Shown piece after piece: positions 8,526-14,295 of a stretch of 14,295 nucleotides of DNA (position 1 is the first letter of the stretch; each line of letters opens with the position of its first letter). Origin of the DNA: an uncultured Flavobacterium sp. (GTDB lineage Bacteria > Bacteroidota > Bacteroidia > Flavobacteriales > Flavobacteriaceae); NCBI RefSeq assembly GCF_946220915.1, contig NZ_CAMIHH010000084.1, positions 1 to 14,295 on the forward strand, in the 5' to 3' direction. The notes beneath the pieces are model-generated. The model worked only from the letters and a program-made list of their open reading frames with translations, did no database searches and had not been told where the DNA came from. Position numbers and translations under genes: made by a program.

Positions 8526-9773
8526 ATGCTAGATAAAGAAATAATAAATTTCGAAAAAACGGTAATTGCCGGAATTATTACGCAAAACCAGAGTGAGGAA
8601 AAATTATCGGAGTATCTGGATGAACTGGAATTCCTGACATTTACTGCAGGCGGGGAGGTAATAAAACGCTTTTCCCAAAAAATGGAACGTCCCAATCCTA
8701 AAACATTTTTAGGCACGGGAAAAATCGAAGAGATACATCTTTACATAAAAGAGAACGATGTAAAAACAATTATTTTTGATGACGAACTCACTCCCGCGCA
8801 GCAAAAAAACATCCAGCGCATCATTGACATTAAAGTTTTGGACCGGACGAACCTTATCCTGGATATTTTTGCCCAACGGGCCGAAACCTCCTATGCACGA
8901 ACGCAGGTAGAGCTCGCCCAGTACCAATATCTCCTTCCCCGCCTGACGGGTATGTGGACACACCTTGAGCGCCAACGGGGTGGTATCGGGATGCGTGGAC
9001 CGGGCGAAACCGAGATCGAGACCGACAGGCGTATCGTGCGCGACCGCATTGCACTGCTTAAGGAAAAAATACGCACTATAGACAAACAAATGTCGGTACA
9101 GCGCAGCAACCGCGGTGCGATGGTGCGGGTGGCCCTGGTAGGATATACCAATGTGGGCAAGTCAACGCTTATGAATGTAATAAGCAAAAGCGAGGTTTTC
9201 GTAGAGAACAAGCTTTTCGCTACCCTTGATACCACAGTGCGCAAGGTAGTTATTAAGAACCTTCCTTTCCTGCTGTCCGATACGGTTGGTTTTATCCGCA
9301 AACTGCCAACGCAGCTGGTAGAATCGTTTAAAAGTACGCTCGATGAAGTGCGCGAAGCCGACCTGCTGCTGCATGTGGTTGATATTTCGCATCCTGAATT
9401 TGAAGACCACATCGAATCGGTAAACCAGATATTGCAGGATATTAAAAGCATTGACAAGCCAACGATAATGGTATTCAACAAGATCGATGCCTATAAGCCG
9501 CTTACCATTGATGCCGACGACCTGACGACTGAAAAAACCAATCGCCATAATACCATCGAAGACTGGAAAGCTACCTGGATGGGAAGTGTGGGCGAAAAGA
9601 ACGCGCTGTTCATTTCGGCTACCAATAAGGAAAATTTTGAGGAATTCCGGGAAAAGGTTTATGAAGCAGTGCGTCAGATCCATATAACGCGTTTTCCTTA
9701 TAATAACTTCCTCTATCCGGATTATAAAGATAACGATGCGGAAGAAAAAGAAGAAAATTTACCCGGGGAATAA
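8526..9773 (+). CDS. hflX: GTPase HflX
   Basis: A 415-residue HflX-family GTPase of the Obg-HflX superfamily, which binds 50S ribosomal subunits and splits or rescues stalled ribosomes, notably under stress. The N-terminal HflX domain (about 1-195) includes PNPKTFLGTGK (57-66) and the family signature GGIGMRGPGETEIETDRR (152-169). The GTPase domain has the P-loop GYTNVGKST (206-214), switch I FATLDTT (231-237), G3 DTVGF (252-256), G4 NKID (318-321) and G5 SATN (364-367). All nucleotide-binding motifs are intact and the length is normal for the family. The tail (about 400-415) is acidic. The ATG at 8526 is chosen because the N-terminal domain begins right there and the DNA upstream is promoter-like. 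It is a single-gene unit, divergent from the adhesin and convergent with the suf-linked cluster. Confidence 0.96.
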   Translation: MLDKEIINFEKTVIAGIITQNQSEEKLSEYLDELEFLTFTAGGEVIKRFSQKMERPNPKTFLGTGKIEEIHLYIKENDVKTIIFDDELTPAQQKNIQRIIDIKVLDRTNLILDIFAQRAETSYARTQVELAQYQYLLPRLTGMWTHLERQRGGIGMRGPGETEIETDRRIVRDRIALLKEKIRTIDKQMSVQRSNRGAMVRVALVGYTNVGKSTLMNVISKSEVFVENKLFATLDTTVRKVVIKNLPFLLSDTVGFIRKLPTQLVESFKSTLDEVREADLLLHVVDISHPEFEDHIESVNQILQDIKSIDKPTIMVFNKIDAYKPLTIDADDLTTEKTNRHNTIEDWKATWMGSVGEKNALFISATNKENFEEFREKVYEAVRQIHITRFPYNNFLYPDYKDNDAEEKEENLPGE

Positions 9774-9868
9774 ATCTGAACATTAGTTAAATTAATTCCG
9801 GAAGCCATGAACCCCGCAATGGATTGGGAATTATCCTGGGTTTGGATTGAGGGACAAACAGTAAACAA

Positions 9869-9901
9869 AGGCCACAAAGCTAAAATATAACTTTGTGGCC
9901 T
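9869..9901. terminator. Bidirectional terminator between hflX and the DUF3078 gene
   Basis: A perfect 11-bp inverted repeat (AGGCCACAAAG at 9869-9879, CTTTGTGGCCT at 9891-9901) encloses an 11-nt AT-rich loop. It sits between two convergent genes, 96 nt after the hflX stop and 27 nt after the DUF3078 stop. T-rich but interrupted sequence follows on both strands, so it could end transcription from either side. The rest of 9774-9927 holds nothing else I recognise. Confidence 0.75.
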
Positions 9902-9927
9902 ATCTTATTTAGTTGATTGTATGGCTA

Positions 9928-10809
9928 TTAAAATCCATAATTTGCCGCAACGCCAAATACCTGCCTAACCTGGAAGCCACGGAAGGCGTTATCGTCATAT
10001 ATTGTTTGGAATGACAGGTTTGTAGTGAGGTAACGATTGATCTTCATTACAATGTTCAACTGGTAATCGATGTCTACATTTTGCGGGTCTTCAAGGTAAT
10101 TGGAGTACAGGTTCAGAATGTTCTCAAATGTCACATTGGCAATGATATCCAGCTTATAATACATGCTGGCATTGAAACCAAGTTCATAGCGCATTGATTT
10201 TCCTTGTTCAACGCCAAAATATTCTTCATCGGGCAGTGTAAATTCTTTATCAACAAATGTAAATTTTGAAGTTGCAGGAGAGAGGTTGATCTTAAAGTTA
10301 TCATCACGCTTATACAACATACCCGGACCGGCATACAGGTAAGCGGGAGAGAGAAAATTTGTATACTCTTCGCGTATTTCGGCACCATCTTCGTTCCTGT
10401 CGTAAACATAGCCTTTGGTAAACTGTGTCTTGAAATTCAGGAATGCGGAATAAGACCATCTCTCGGAAGCCTTTTTGCCTACAACCGAATTGAATTCAAA
10501 GCGGTCGTCGGTCTTTTTTGCAAAGGCACTGGTTTTTGTCTTTACAATACCGTAGGAAGCTATAACCTTGTTATCCCAGGTCCAGTCATCCTTTGCATAA
10601 TTAAAATCATAGTTGAGCCCAATGGTACCGGCAATGTTATTTTCGCCACCCGCCAGCCAGTTATCAAAAGTACTTTGGTTAAACAGCAATGAGGCATTCC
10701 CTTTCTTCGTCCATGGCCCGATGGTGTCGTTATCAGCTTCGGCAGGGTTATCCTGCGCGATTGCGGCAATTGTGCCCATAAAAAACAGTAGGGATAAAAT
10801 CTTCTTCAT
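9928..10809 (-). CDS. DUF3078 family outer-membrane beta-barrel protein
   Basis: 293 residues matching, by my reading, the Bacteroidota DUF3078 family, whose function is not known. A signal peptide (about 1-18, MKKILSLLFFMGTIAAIAQ) is followed by the motif GPWTKKGNASLLFNQSTFDNW and NWLAGGENNIAGTIGLNYDFNY. After that come many alternating hydrophobic/aromatic strands (for example RWSYSAFLNFKTQF and YLYAGPGMLYKRDDNFKINLSP). The protein ends in an aromatic residue (VRQVFGVAANYGF), as outer-membrane barrels usually do. It is the last gene of the minus-strand cluster, 35 bp after the DUF2480 gene, so co-transcription is likely, and a strong hairpin follows. I infer an outer-membrane location; no substrate can be named. 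Confidence 0.85.
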   Translation of the reverse strand: MKKILSLLFFMGTIAAIAQDNPAEADNDTIGPWTKKGNASLLFNQSTFDNWLAGGENNIAGTIGLNYDFNYAKDDWTWDNKVIASYGIVKTKTSAFAKKTDDRFEFNSVVGKKASERWSYSAFLNFKTQFTKGYVYDRNEDGAEIREEYTNFLSPAYLYAGPGMLYKRDDNFKINLSPATSKFTFVDKEFTLPDEEYFGVEQGKSMRYELGFNASMYYKLDIIANVTFENILNLYSNYLEDPQNVDIDYQLNIVMKINRYLTTNLSFQTIYDDNAFRGFQVRQVFGVAANYGF

Positions 10810-10844
10810 TGTGTAGTGGTTTAAGCTATTCCCATGCGGGACGA

Positions 10845-11357
10845 TTATTTCTTTTTGTATAATGGCACCGATGAGCAGGCCTCGCCAAACATGATGCTTT
10901 TTGCAAACGGCATCAATTTTTGTGCCGCTAACACATACGCTTCCTGGGGTACGGGCTTGCGCGAGCAGCCTTTAATGATTACCGGCTTCCCTGTATACCC
11001 TGTATAATCCAGGCGGTCAAGCAGTTCCTGATACACAAGCACATTGATGTCTTCGGCTTTTCCCTGTGCCACTTTTTTTGCATAGGGCTGCAGGTATACC
11101 GTTACCAGCATATAAGCCCAAGCGGGTACAATGGCATCTGTACTGCAATGGAGGGCAACAAATTTCCCTTCGTACTGCTGCCAGTCCTGGTTTTTCAATA
11201 CATCACGAAAGTCCTTTTCCCGAAGCACAAAACCTTCCCACAGCCATTGCGATATGTCGAGCGCCAGGCGCTCCCCTTCCGGGTAATAGTCCTCCAGGTC
11301 GAATACCTGTAGTGCGCTGTTGGCCACGCGGTTCATTATTTCGTTTTCTTGTTCCAT
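10845..11357 (-). CDS. DUF2480 family protein (start revised)
   Basis: A cytoplasmic protein of 170 residues from the preferred start, matching the Bacteroidota DUF2480 family, for which no function is established. Recognisable stretches are IMNRVANSALQVFDLEDYYP (7-26), LREKDFRDVLKNQDWQQYEGK (45-65), CSTDAIVPAWAYML (71-84), KGCSRKPVP (129-137) and GEACSSVPLYKKK (158-170). There are three cysteines, at 71, 131 and 161, each in a motif-like setting. The open frame continues to an ATG at 11396, but the extra 13 codons are encoded by CTGAAAC-type repeat DNA, so I prefer the ATG at 11355-11357, which fits the usual family start. Its place after sufD, sufE and the DUF59 gene hints at a link to Fe-S metabolism, but that is inference. 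Confidence 0.85.
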   Translation of the reverse strand: MEQENEIMNRVANSALQVFDLEDYYPEGERLALDISQWLWEGFVLREKDFRDVLKNQDWQQYEGKFVALHCSTDAIVPAWAYMLVTVYLQPYAKKVAQGKAEDINVLVYQELLDRLDYTGYTGKPVIIKGCSRKPVPQEAYVLAAQKLMPFAKSIMFGEACSSVPLYKKK

Positions 11358-11362
11358 GATCA

Positions 11363-11388
11363 TTTCAGGTTTCATCGTTTCAGGTTGC
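11363..11388 (-). repeat. Degenerate CTGAAAC heptamer repeat before the DUF2480 gene
   Basis: On the minus strand this reads GCAAC, then CTGAAAC, then a GATGAAAC variant, then CTGAAA. It shares its first 12 bases (GCAACCTGAAAC) and overall layout with the repeat upstream of sufD at 14251-14275. It ends 5 nt before the preferred DUF2480 start codon. Confidence 0.8.
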
Positions 11389-11515
11389 TTACTCATGCTT
11401 TTTTAAGTCCTCCGGCCTTTTGAAAGGAGAGGTTAACAGAACGTAACACTCATACCCTTAATTTCTTGTGCGGGCACATCCCCTTTCGCGTTGTTGTTGG
11501 AGGGTTAGGAGCAGC

Positions 11516-11839
11516 TTAAAGCATACCCAGCTCCAGCTTTGCCTCTTCACTCATAAGATCACGGGTCCAGGGCGGATCGAAAGTAATTTCCACCTCTGCT
11601 TCTTTAATGCCCCCGATTTTCTCTATCTTATCCTTTACCTCCTGCGGAAGGCTCTCGGCCACCGGGCAATTGGGCGATGTAAGTGTCATGAGTATCTTTA
11701 CCTCATTGTCGGTATTTACCATAACGTCATATATCAACCCCAGTTCATAGATATCTACCGGGATTTCGGGATCATAAATTCCCTTTAGCACCTTCACTAT
11801 CTCTTCGCCCAGTTGAGCGGTGTCCATTTCGTTTTCCAT
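11516..11839 (-). CDS. DUF59/MIP18-family Fe-S assembly protein, SufT-like
   Basis: A 107-residue single-domain protein of the DUF59 (MIP18/SufT) family, which acts in maturation or delivery of Fe-S clusters. Conserved motifs are DPEIPVDIYELGLIYDV (23-39), LTSPNCPVAESLP (53-65) with the family cysteine at 58, and the C-terminal FDPPWTRDLMSEEAK (87-101). The length is normal and no extra domain is fused. It starts 5 nt after the sufE stop codon, so translational coupling and a shared transcript are very likely. The 119-nt stretch downstream (11397-11515) holds no further gene; I see only short, weak inverted repeats there. Family confidence is high; the exact role (SufT-like carrier or another maturation step) is inferred from context. 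Confidence 0.9.
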   Translation of the reverse strand: MENEMDTAQLGEEIVKVLKGIYDPEIPVDIYELGLIYDVMVNTDNEVKILMTLTSPNCPVAESLPQEVKDKIEKIGGIKEAEVEITFDPPWTRDLMSEEAKLELGML

Positions 11840-11844
11840 ACAAT

Positions 11845-12264
11845 TTAGTTTTTGGCGCTAAAGGCCAGCGCATACATTTTTATTTGCTTAATCATCGATA
11901 CCAGCCCGTTCGCACGTGTGGGCGACAGATGTTCTTTCAGGCCTATCTCGTCGATAAATGTGGTATCGGCATCCAGTATGTCGGCAGGCTTTTGGTTAGA
12001 AAATGTACGTATCAGTATCGCGATAATCCCTTTGGTAAGTATGGCATCACTATCAGCTGTAAAAACAACATTTCCATCCTGCTGTTCGCCATGAAGCCAA
12101 ACTTTACTCTGGCAGCCTTTTATAATATTATCTTCTGTCTTATACTGCTCGGCAATGAGCGGCAGTGTCCTGCCAAGATCAATAAGATACTGGTAGCGTT
12201 CATCCCATTCGTCAAACATTGCGAACTCATCAATGATCTCGTCCTGTATCTCCTTTATATTCAT
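11845..12264 (-). CDS. sufE: SufE, cysteine desulfurase sulfur acceptor
   Basis: A 139-residue SufE-family protein. SufE takes the persulfide sulfur from the cysteine desulfurase SufS and passes it to the SufBCD scaffold in the cytoplasm. The core motif IIKGCQSKVWL (47-57) holds the acceptor cysteine at position 51, the same number as the active Cys51 of Escherichia coli SufE. RYQYLIDLGRTLP (23-35) and the C-terminal half LSPTRANGLVSMIKQIK (113-129) also fit the family. The length is normal. Its ATG lies only 2 nt after the stop of the lipoprotein gene and its stop is 5 nt before the DUF59 start, so the three genes form a tight translational block. No SufS gene, its expected partner, lies in the window. 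Confidence 0.96.
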   Translation of the reverse strand: MNIKEIQDEIIDEFAMFDEWDERYQYLIDLGRTLPLIAEQYKTEDNIIKGCQSKVWLHGEQQDGNVVFTADSDAILTKGIIAILIRTFSNQKPADILDADTTFIDEIGLKEHLSPTRANGLVSMIKQIKMYALAFSAKN

Positions 12265-12266
12265 GC

Positions 12267-12710
12267 TTACAGCCCTGTAATAGTGGTTACTAGTTCCTTT
12301 ACTTCCAGCGGCGGGTTACCGTGGTCAAACGTGGGTGTCCTGTATTCTTTGCCGTCAATCATGATTTTTAGTGTTGCTGCAAGCGCCCCGTCAAACTGGT
12401 GCTTCTTGCTGGGCACTTCGGCCGTTTCCAGCTTTGCCATGTCGATTTTTTCAGTGGCGGCGAGCAGCACATCCCAATCCTCTGCAACCATCTTATCTTT
12501 ATAGGTAGTGACTTCGCCCCTCATGTCTTCCTTGTGGACCACAGAGTCTTTTGTTACTACATAGCTAAGATTGGAGCCCCGTGTATAGGCTTTATATTCG
12601 AAAGTAATTTCTTTACCTTCCATTTTTGATGATGCCTTGGACGATGAGCAGCCTAATATCATGGCTGCGGCCAAAAGGAGCACAAGGACAATTACTGCTA
12701 TTTTTTTCAT
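12267..12710 (-). CDS. Small lipoprotein of unknown function within the suf cluster
   Basis: 147 residues with a clear lipoprotein signal: MKKIAVIVLVLLLAAAMILGC, with lipobox ILGC and the modified cysteine at 21, followed by a short Ser/Lys linker (SSSKASSK). The mature part looks like a small beta-rich domain (EITFEYKAYTRG, LSYVVTKDSVVHKE) and ends with DGKEYRTPTFDHGNPPLEVKELV (119-141). I do not recognise a named family. I choose the ATG at 12708-12710 over the GTG at 12723-12725 because it gives a standard signal peptide and has AGGA (12719-12722) 8 nt upstream as a ribosome binding site. Its stop codon is 2 nt from the sufE ATG, so expression should be coupled. The product should sit in a membrane facing the periplasm, odd company for cytoplasmic Fe-S assembly proteins. 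Confidence 0.85.
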   Translation of the reverse strand: MKKIAVIVLVLLLAAAMILGCSSSKASSKMEGKEITFEYKAYTRGSNLSYVVTKDSVVHKEDMRGEVTTYKDKMVAEDWDVLLAATEKIDMAKLETAEVPSKKHQFDGALAATLKIMIDGKEYRTPTFDHGNPPLEVKELVTTITGL

Positions 12711-12748
12711 GGTTTTTTTCCTCACCTCCGCCCTTCTTCTTTAAAAAG

Positions 12749-12773
12749 ATGCGGAGCTATACATAAACCGCAT
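12749..12773 (-). terminator. Terminator-like leader hairpin upstream of the lipoprotein gene (possible attenuator)
   Basis: A 6-bp stem (ATGCGG at 12749-12754, CCGCAT at 12768-12773) with a 13-nt loop. On the minus strand it is followed by CTTTTT and preceded by an A-run, so the stem can extend around a bulged C. On the plus strand T-rich sequence also follows. It lies between the candidate promoter at 12803-12832 and the ATG at 12710. It could end sufD transcripts, attenuate the downstream genes, or both. Confidence 0.5.
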
Positions 12774-12802
12774 TTTTGCTGTTCAGGTGGTGAATATTTT
12801 TA

Positions 12803-12832
12803 TAAAGTTACTAATTATGTTTTTAAATTCAA
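12803..12832 (-). promoter_or_regulatory. Candidate internal promoter for lipoprotein-sufE-DUF59
   Basis: On the minus strand TTG (12830-12832) and TAACTTTA (12803-12810) are spaced by exactly 19 nt. The Bacteroidota consensus is TTG-N(about 19)-TAnnTTTG, so only the last base differs. A start site near 12797 would give a leader of roughly 85 nt that contains the hairpin at 12749-12773. Confidence 0.5.
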
Positions 12833-12841
12833 TTTCAAGCT

Positions 12842-12877
12842 GTACTGCAAGGGTATAATTTTATACATCTTGCGTAC
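12842..12877. repeat. 36-nt imperfect inverted repeat downstream of sufD
   Basis: The arms pair in three blocks: GTAC (12842-12845 with 12874-12877), GCAAG with CTTGC (12847-12851 with 12869-12873) and GTATAA with TTATAC (12853-12858 with 12861-12866). That makes 15 pairs, broken by one bulged T and a 1x2 internal loop. It lies 52 nt past the sufD stop and 9 nt upstream of the candidate -33 element. No T-run follows on the minus strand, so a plain terminator is less likely. It could be a protein binding site or an mRNA end or processing hairpin. Confidence 0.6.
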
Positions 12878-12929
12878 TGAAGAGACTTAGCCCTTCTGCT
12901 TTAAACGAAAAAATATTTAGTATAAAATG

Positions 12930-14246
12930 TTACAGGTCAAACCCCATGTTCACGCCCAGTTTTGATGCGATGAGTTTGGTAATCCTGTTTTTAAGCTCAG
13001 GAATCCTTATGCTTTCGATAACTTCGTTGCTAAAAGCGTACATGAGCAACGCCTTGGCCTCTTTTTTGGGAATGCCGCGTGATTGCATGTAAAACATGGC
13101 GCTCTCGTCCAGCTGGCCTATGGTACAGCCATGGGAGCATTTTACGTCATCGGCAAAGATCTCCAATTGTGGCTTGGCATTAATGGAAGCCTTTTCGCTA
13201 AGCAATACGTTATTGTTTTGCTGAAAGGCATCGGTTTTCTGGGCTTCTTTCTCTACATATATCTTACCGTTAAAAACACCAGTGGCATTGCCATCAAAAA
13301 TCCCTTTATAGTTCTGGTGGCTCTCACAGTTCGGTTCGGCGTGGCGCACAAGCGTATAATGGTCAACCAGCTGCTTATCGCCAATTATGGTGATGCCTTT
13401 CAGCGTGCTTTCCACCCGCTCCCCCTGATGGTAAAAGTTCAGGTTGTTGCGGGTAATGTTGCCGCCGAATGAAAATGTATGCACTGAGGCATGGCTCTGT
13501 CCTTTTTGGGCGATATAAGTATTGTCTACAAGGTTGGCACTGTGCAGGTCATTTTGTATTTTGTAATAGTCTACAAGGCTGCGCTCCTGAGCAAATATCT
13601 CGGTAACCGAATTAGTGAGTACCGGATTGCCGTTAAGGCTTTGATGGCGCTCGATGATCTGTACCTGGGCATTCTTGCCCACGATTACCAGATTGCGCGG
13701 CTGCACCATTAGCGCAGCTTCGTTGCCTGTCGAGAAATACATAATCTCAACTGGCTTGTCGGCTACCTTATTTTTCGGAATATTGATGTATGCACCTTCA
13801 ATTGCAAATGCCGTATTCAGCGAGGTAAGGCTATCATTCGTGTTGGCAATTTTATTGAAATAAGCATCAATGACCTCCTTATATTTTGGCTTCGTGAGTG
13901 CCGACGACATAAGGCACACATCCAGCCCTTCATGCGTTGTAGACGAGAGGAATGAGCTGAAAACCCCATCAATAAATACAACCTTATAAGTATCGATCTC
14001 GTGCAGGAAGTATTTCTTTACATCGGCATAACCAATTGCATTCTCCTGCTTGGGGAATACGGTAAAGTCATTCTTTAGTACCGCATTGAGCGATGTATAT
14101 TTCCAGGCCTCTTCCTTTTTGGTAGGGAAACCTTTATTCTCAAAGGTCTTTAGGGCTTCTGTGCGGATATCGTGCAGCTCTGTAGTAACATCTACACGTT
14201 CCTCGAATGCCATGAAAGACGATAGTAATTTTTCTTTTAGTTCCAT
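12930..14246 (-). CDS. sufD: SufD, Fe-S cluster assembly scaffold subunit
   Basis: A 438-residue SufD protein, the partner of SufB and SufC in the SufBC2D complex that builds Fe-S clusters in the cytoplasm. The N-terminal helical part carries FPTKKEEAWKYTSL (40-53). The central beta-helix core runs to the diagnostic ADDVKCSHGCTIGQLDE (365-381) and FYMQSRGIPKKEAKALLMYAF (386-406). Cys370 and His372 correspond to Cys358 and His360 of Escherichia coli SufD, residues implicated in cluster assembly. The length is normal for the family. I use the ATG at 14244-14246, which begins the typical N-terminus; no Shine-Dalgarno is visible, and CTGAAAC repeats end 4 nt before it. SufB and SufC genes are expected upstream, past the right edge, but this cannot be seen. 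Confidence 0.96.
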   Translation of the reverse strand: MELKEKLLSSFMAFEERVDVTTELHDIRTEALKTFENKGFPTKKEEAWKYTSLNAVLKNDFTVFPKQENAIGYADVKKYFLHEIDTYKVVFIDGVFSSFLSSTTHEGLDVCLMSSALTKPKYKEVIDAYFNKIANTNDSLTSLNTAFAIEGAYINIPKNKVADKPVEIMYFSTGNEAALMVQPRNLVIVGKNAQVQIIERHQSLNGNPVLTNSVTEIFAQERSLVDYYKIQNDLHSANLVDNTYIAQKGQSHASVHTFSFGGNITRNNLNFYHQGERVESTLKGITIIGDKQLVDHYTLVRHAEPNCESHQNYKGIFDGNATGVFNGKIYVEKEAQKTDAFQQNNNVLLSEKASINAKPQLEIFADDVKCSHGCTIGQLDESAMFYMQSRGIPKKEAKALLMYAFSNEVIESIRIPELKNRITKLIASKLGVNMGFDL

Positions 14247-14250
14247 AATA

Positions 14251-14275
14251 GTTTCAGGTTTCAGGTTTCAGGTTG
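14251..14275 (-). repeat. Three tandem CTGAAAC heptamers just upstream of sufD
   Basis: On the minus strand GCAA is followed by three exact CTGAAAC copies (with the preceding C shared), ending 4 nt before the sufD ATG. A degenerate version starting with the same GCAACCTGAAAC lies upstream of the DUF2480 gene. The remaining bases to 14295 contain no gene I can identify. Confidence 0.85.
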
Positions 14276-14295
14276 CCACTCAAACGGAGCTACTG

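Noticed and set aside
8891..9481. Minus-strand open frame of 196 codons opposite hflX
   Set aside because: It is Ser/Arg/Thr-rich with no domain, and hflX on the other strand has every expected motif intact.
9793..9833. Inverted repeat TAATTCC/GGAATTA after hflX
   Set aside because: Only 7 pairs around a loop of about 27 nt, with a far stronger 11-bp hairpin close by; likely chance.
11397..11515. Possible terminator between the DUF59 and DUF2480 genes
   Set aside because: Only short stems (for example around 11406-11430) are found and no T-run follows on the minus strand, so I cannot support a terminator. The genes may be co-transcribed.
12711..12725. GTG start for the lipoprotein gene at 12725
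   Set aside because: It adds MRKKT ahead of an already complete signal peptide, and its codons contain the AGGA ribosome binding site for the ATG at 12710.
1..14295. A hidden defence, mobile or biosynthetic system
   Set aside because: All sizeable coding space is explained by the adhesin, hflX and the suf-linked cluster. No transposase, integrase, nuclease, toxin-antitoxin pair, terminal repeats or target-site duplications were seen.

Overview
The window looks like chromosomal DNA from a member of the Flavobacteriaceae (Bacteroidota), probably Flavobacterium or a close relative. Three things point there: a giant secreted protein ending in a type IX secretion (T9SS) type B, gliding-associated C-terminal domain; the Bacteroidota-only families DUF2480 and DUF3078 next to Suf iron-sulfur assembly genes; and promoter-like sites of the Bacteroidota form TTG-N(17-23)-TAnnTTTG. 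No rRNA, tRNA, CRISPR array, insertion sequence or phage gene was seen. Gene calls rest on reading the translated sequences, not on database searches.

Left part (1-8354, minus strand). A 2711-residue T9SS adhesin fills 219-8354. It is built from an N-terminal 'choice-of-anchor J' domain, fibronectin type III (Fn3) domains, four tandem ~273-residue [anchor J + Fn3] units, a beta-sandwich linker, seven tandem ~82-residue Ig-like repeats, and the sorting domain. Two hairpins follow it. The first 15 codons of another secreted protein then run off the left edge; a PorP/SprF-type T9SS partner is the best guess from position alone.

Middle (8355-9927). An AT-rich divergent promoter region separates the adhesin from hflX, a ribosome-associated GTPase on the plus strand. 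hflX converges on the right-hand cluster, and an 11-bp hairpin that can serve both directions lies between them.

Right part (9928-14295, minus strand). In transcription order this is sufD, a small lipoprotein gene, sufE, a SufT/MIP18-type DUF59 gene, a DUF2480 gene and a DUF3078 outer-membrane beta-barrel gene. The first part is Fe-S cluster assembly machinery: the SufD scaffold subunit, the SufE sulfur acceptor and a DUF59 maturation factor. SufB and SufC would be expected just off the right edge. No sufS cysteine desulfurase gene lies between sufD and sufE. That spot holds a lipoprotein gene and a 204-bp gap containing a 36-nt imperfect inverted repeat, a good promoter match and a terminator-like leader hairpin, so the second half of the cluster may be separately controlled.

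I see no obviously new multi-gene system. The most interesting points are the sufD/lipoprotein regulatory gap, the CTGAAAC heptamer repeats upstream of two cluster genes (one read into an apparent N-terminal extension), the cysteine-containing DUF2480 protein beside Suf genes, and the mosaic DNA conservation among the adhesin repeats.
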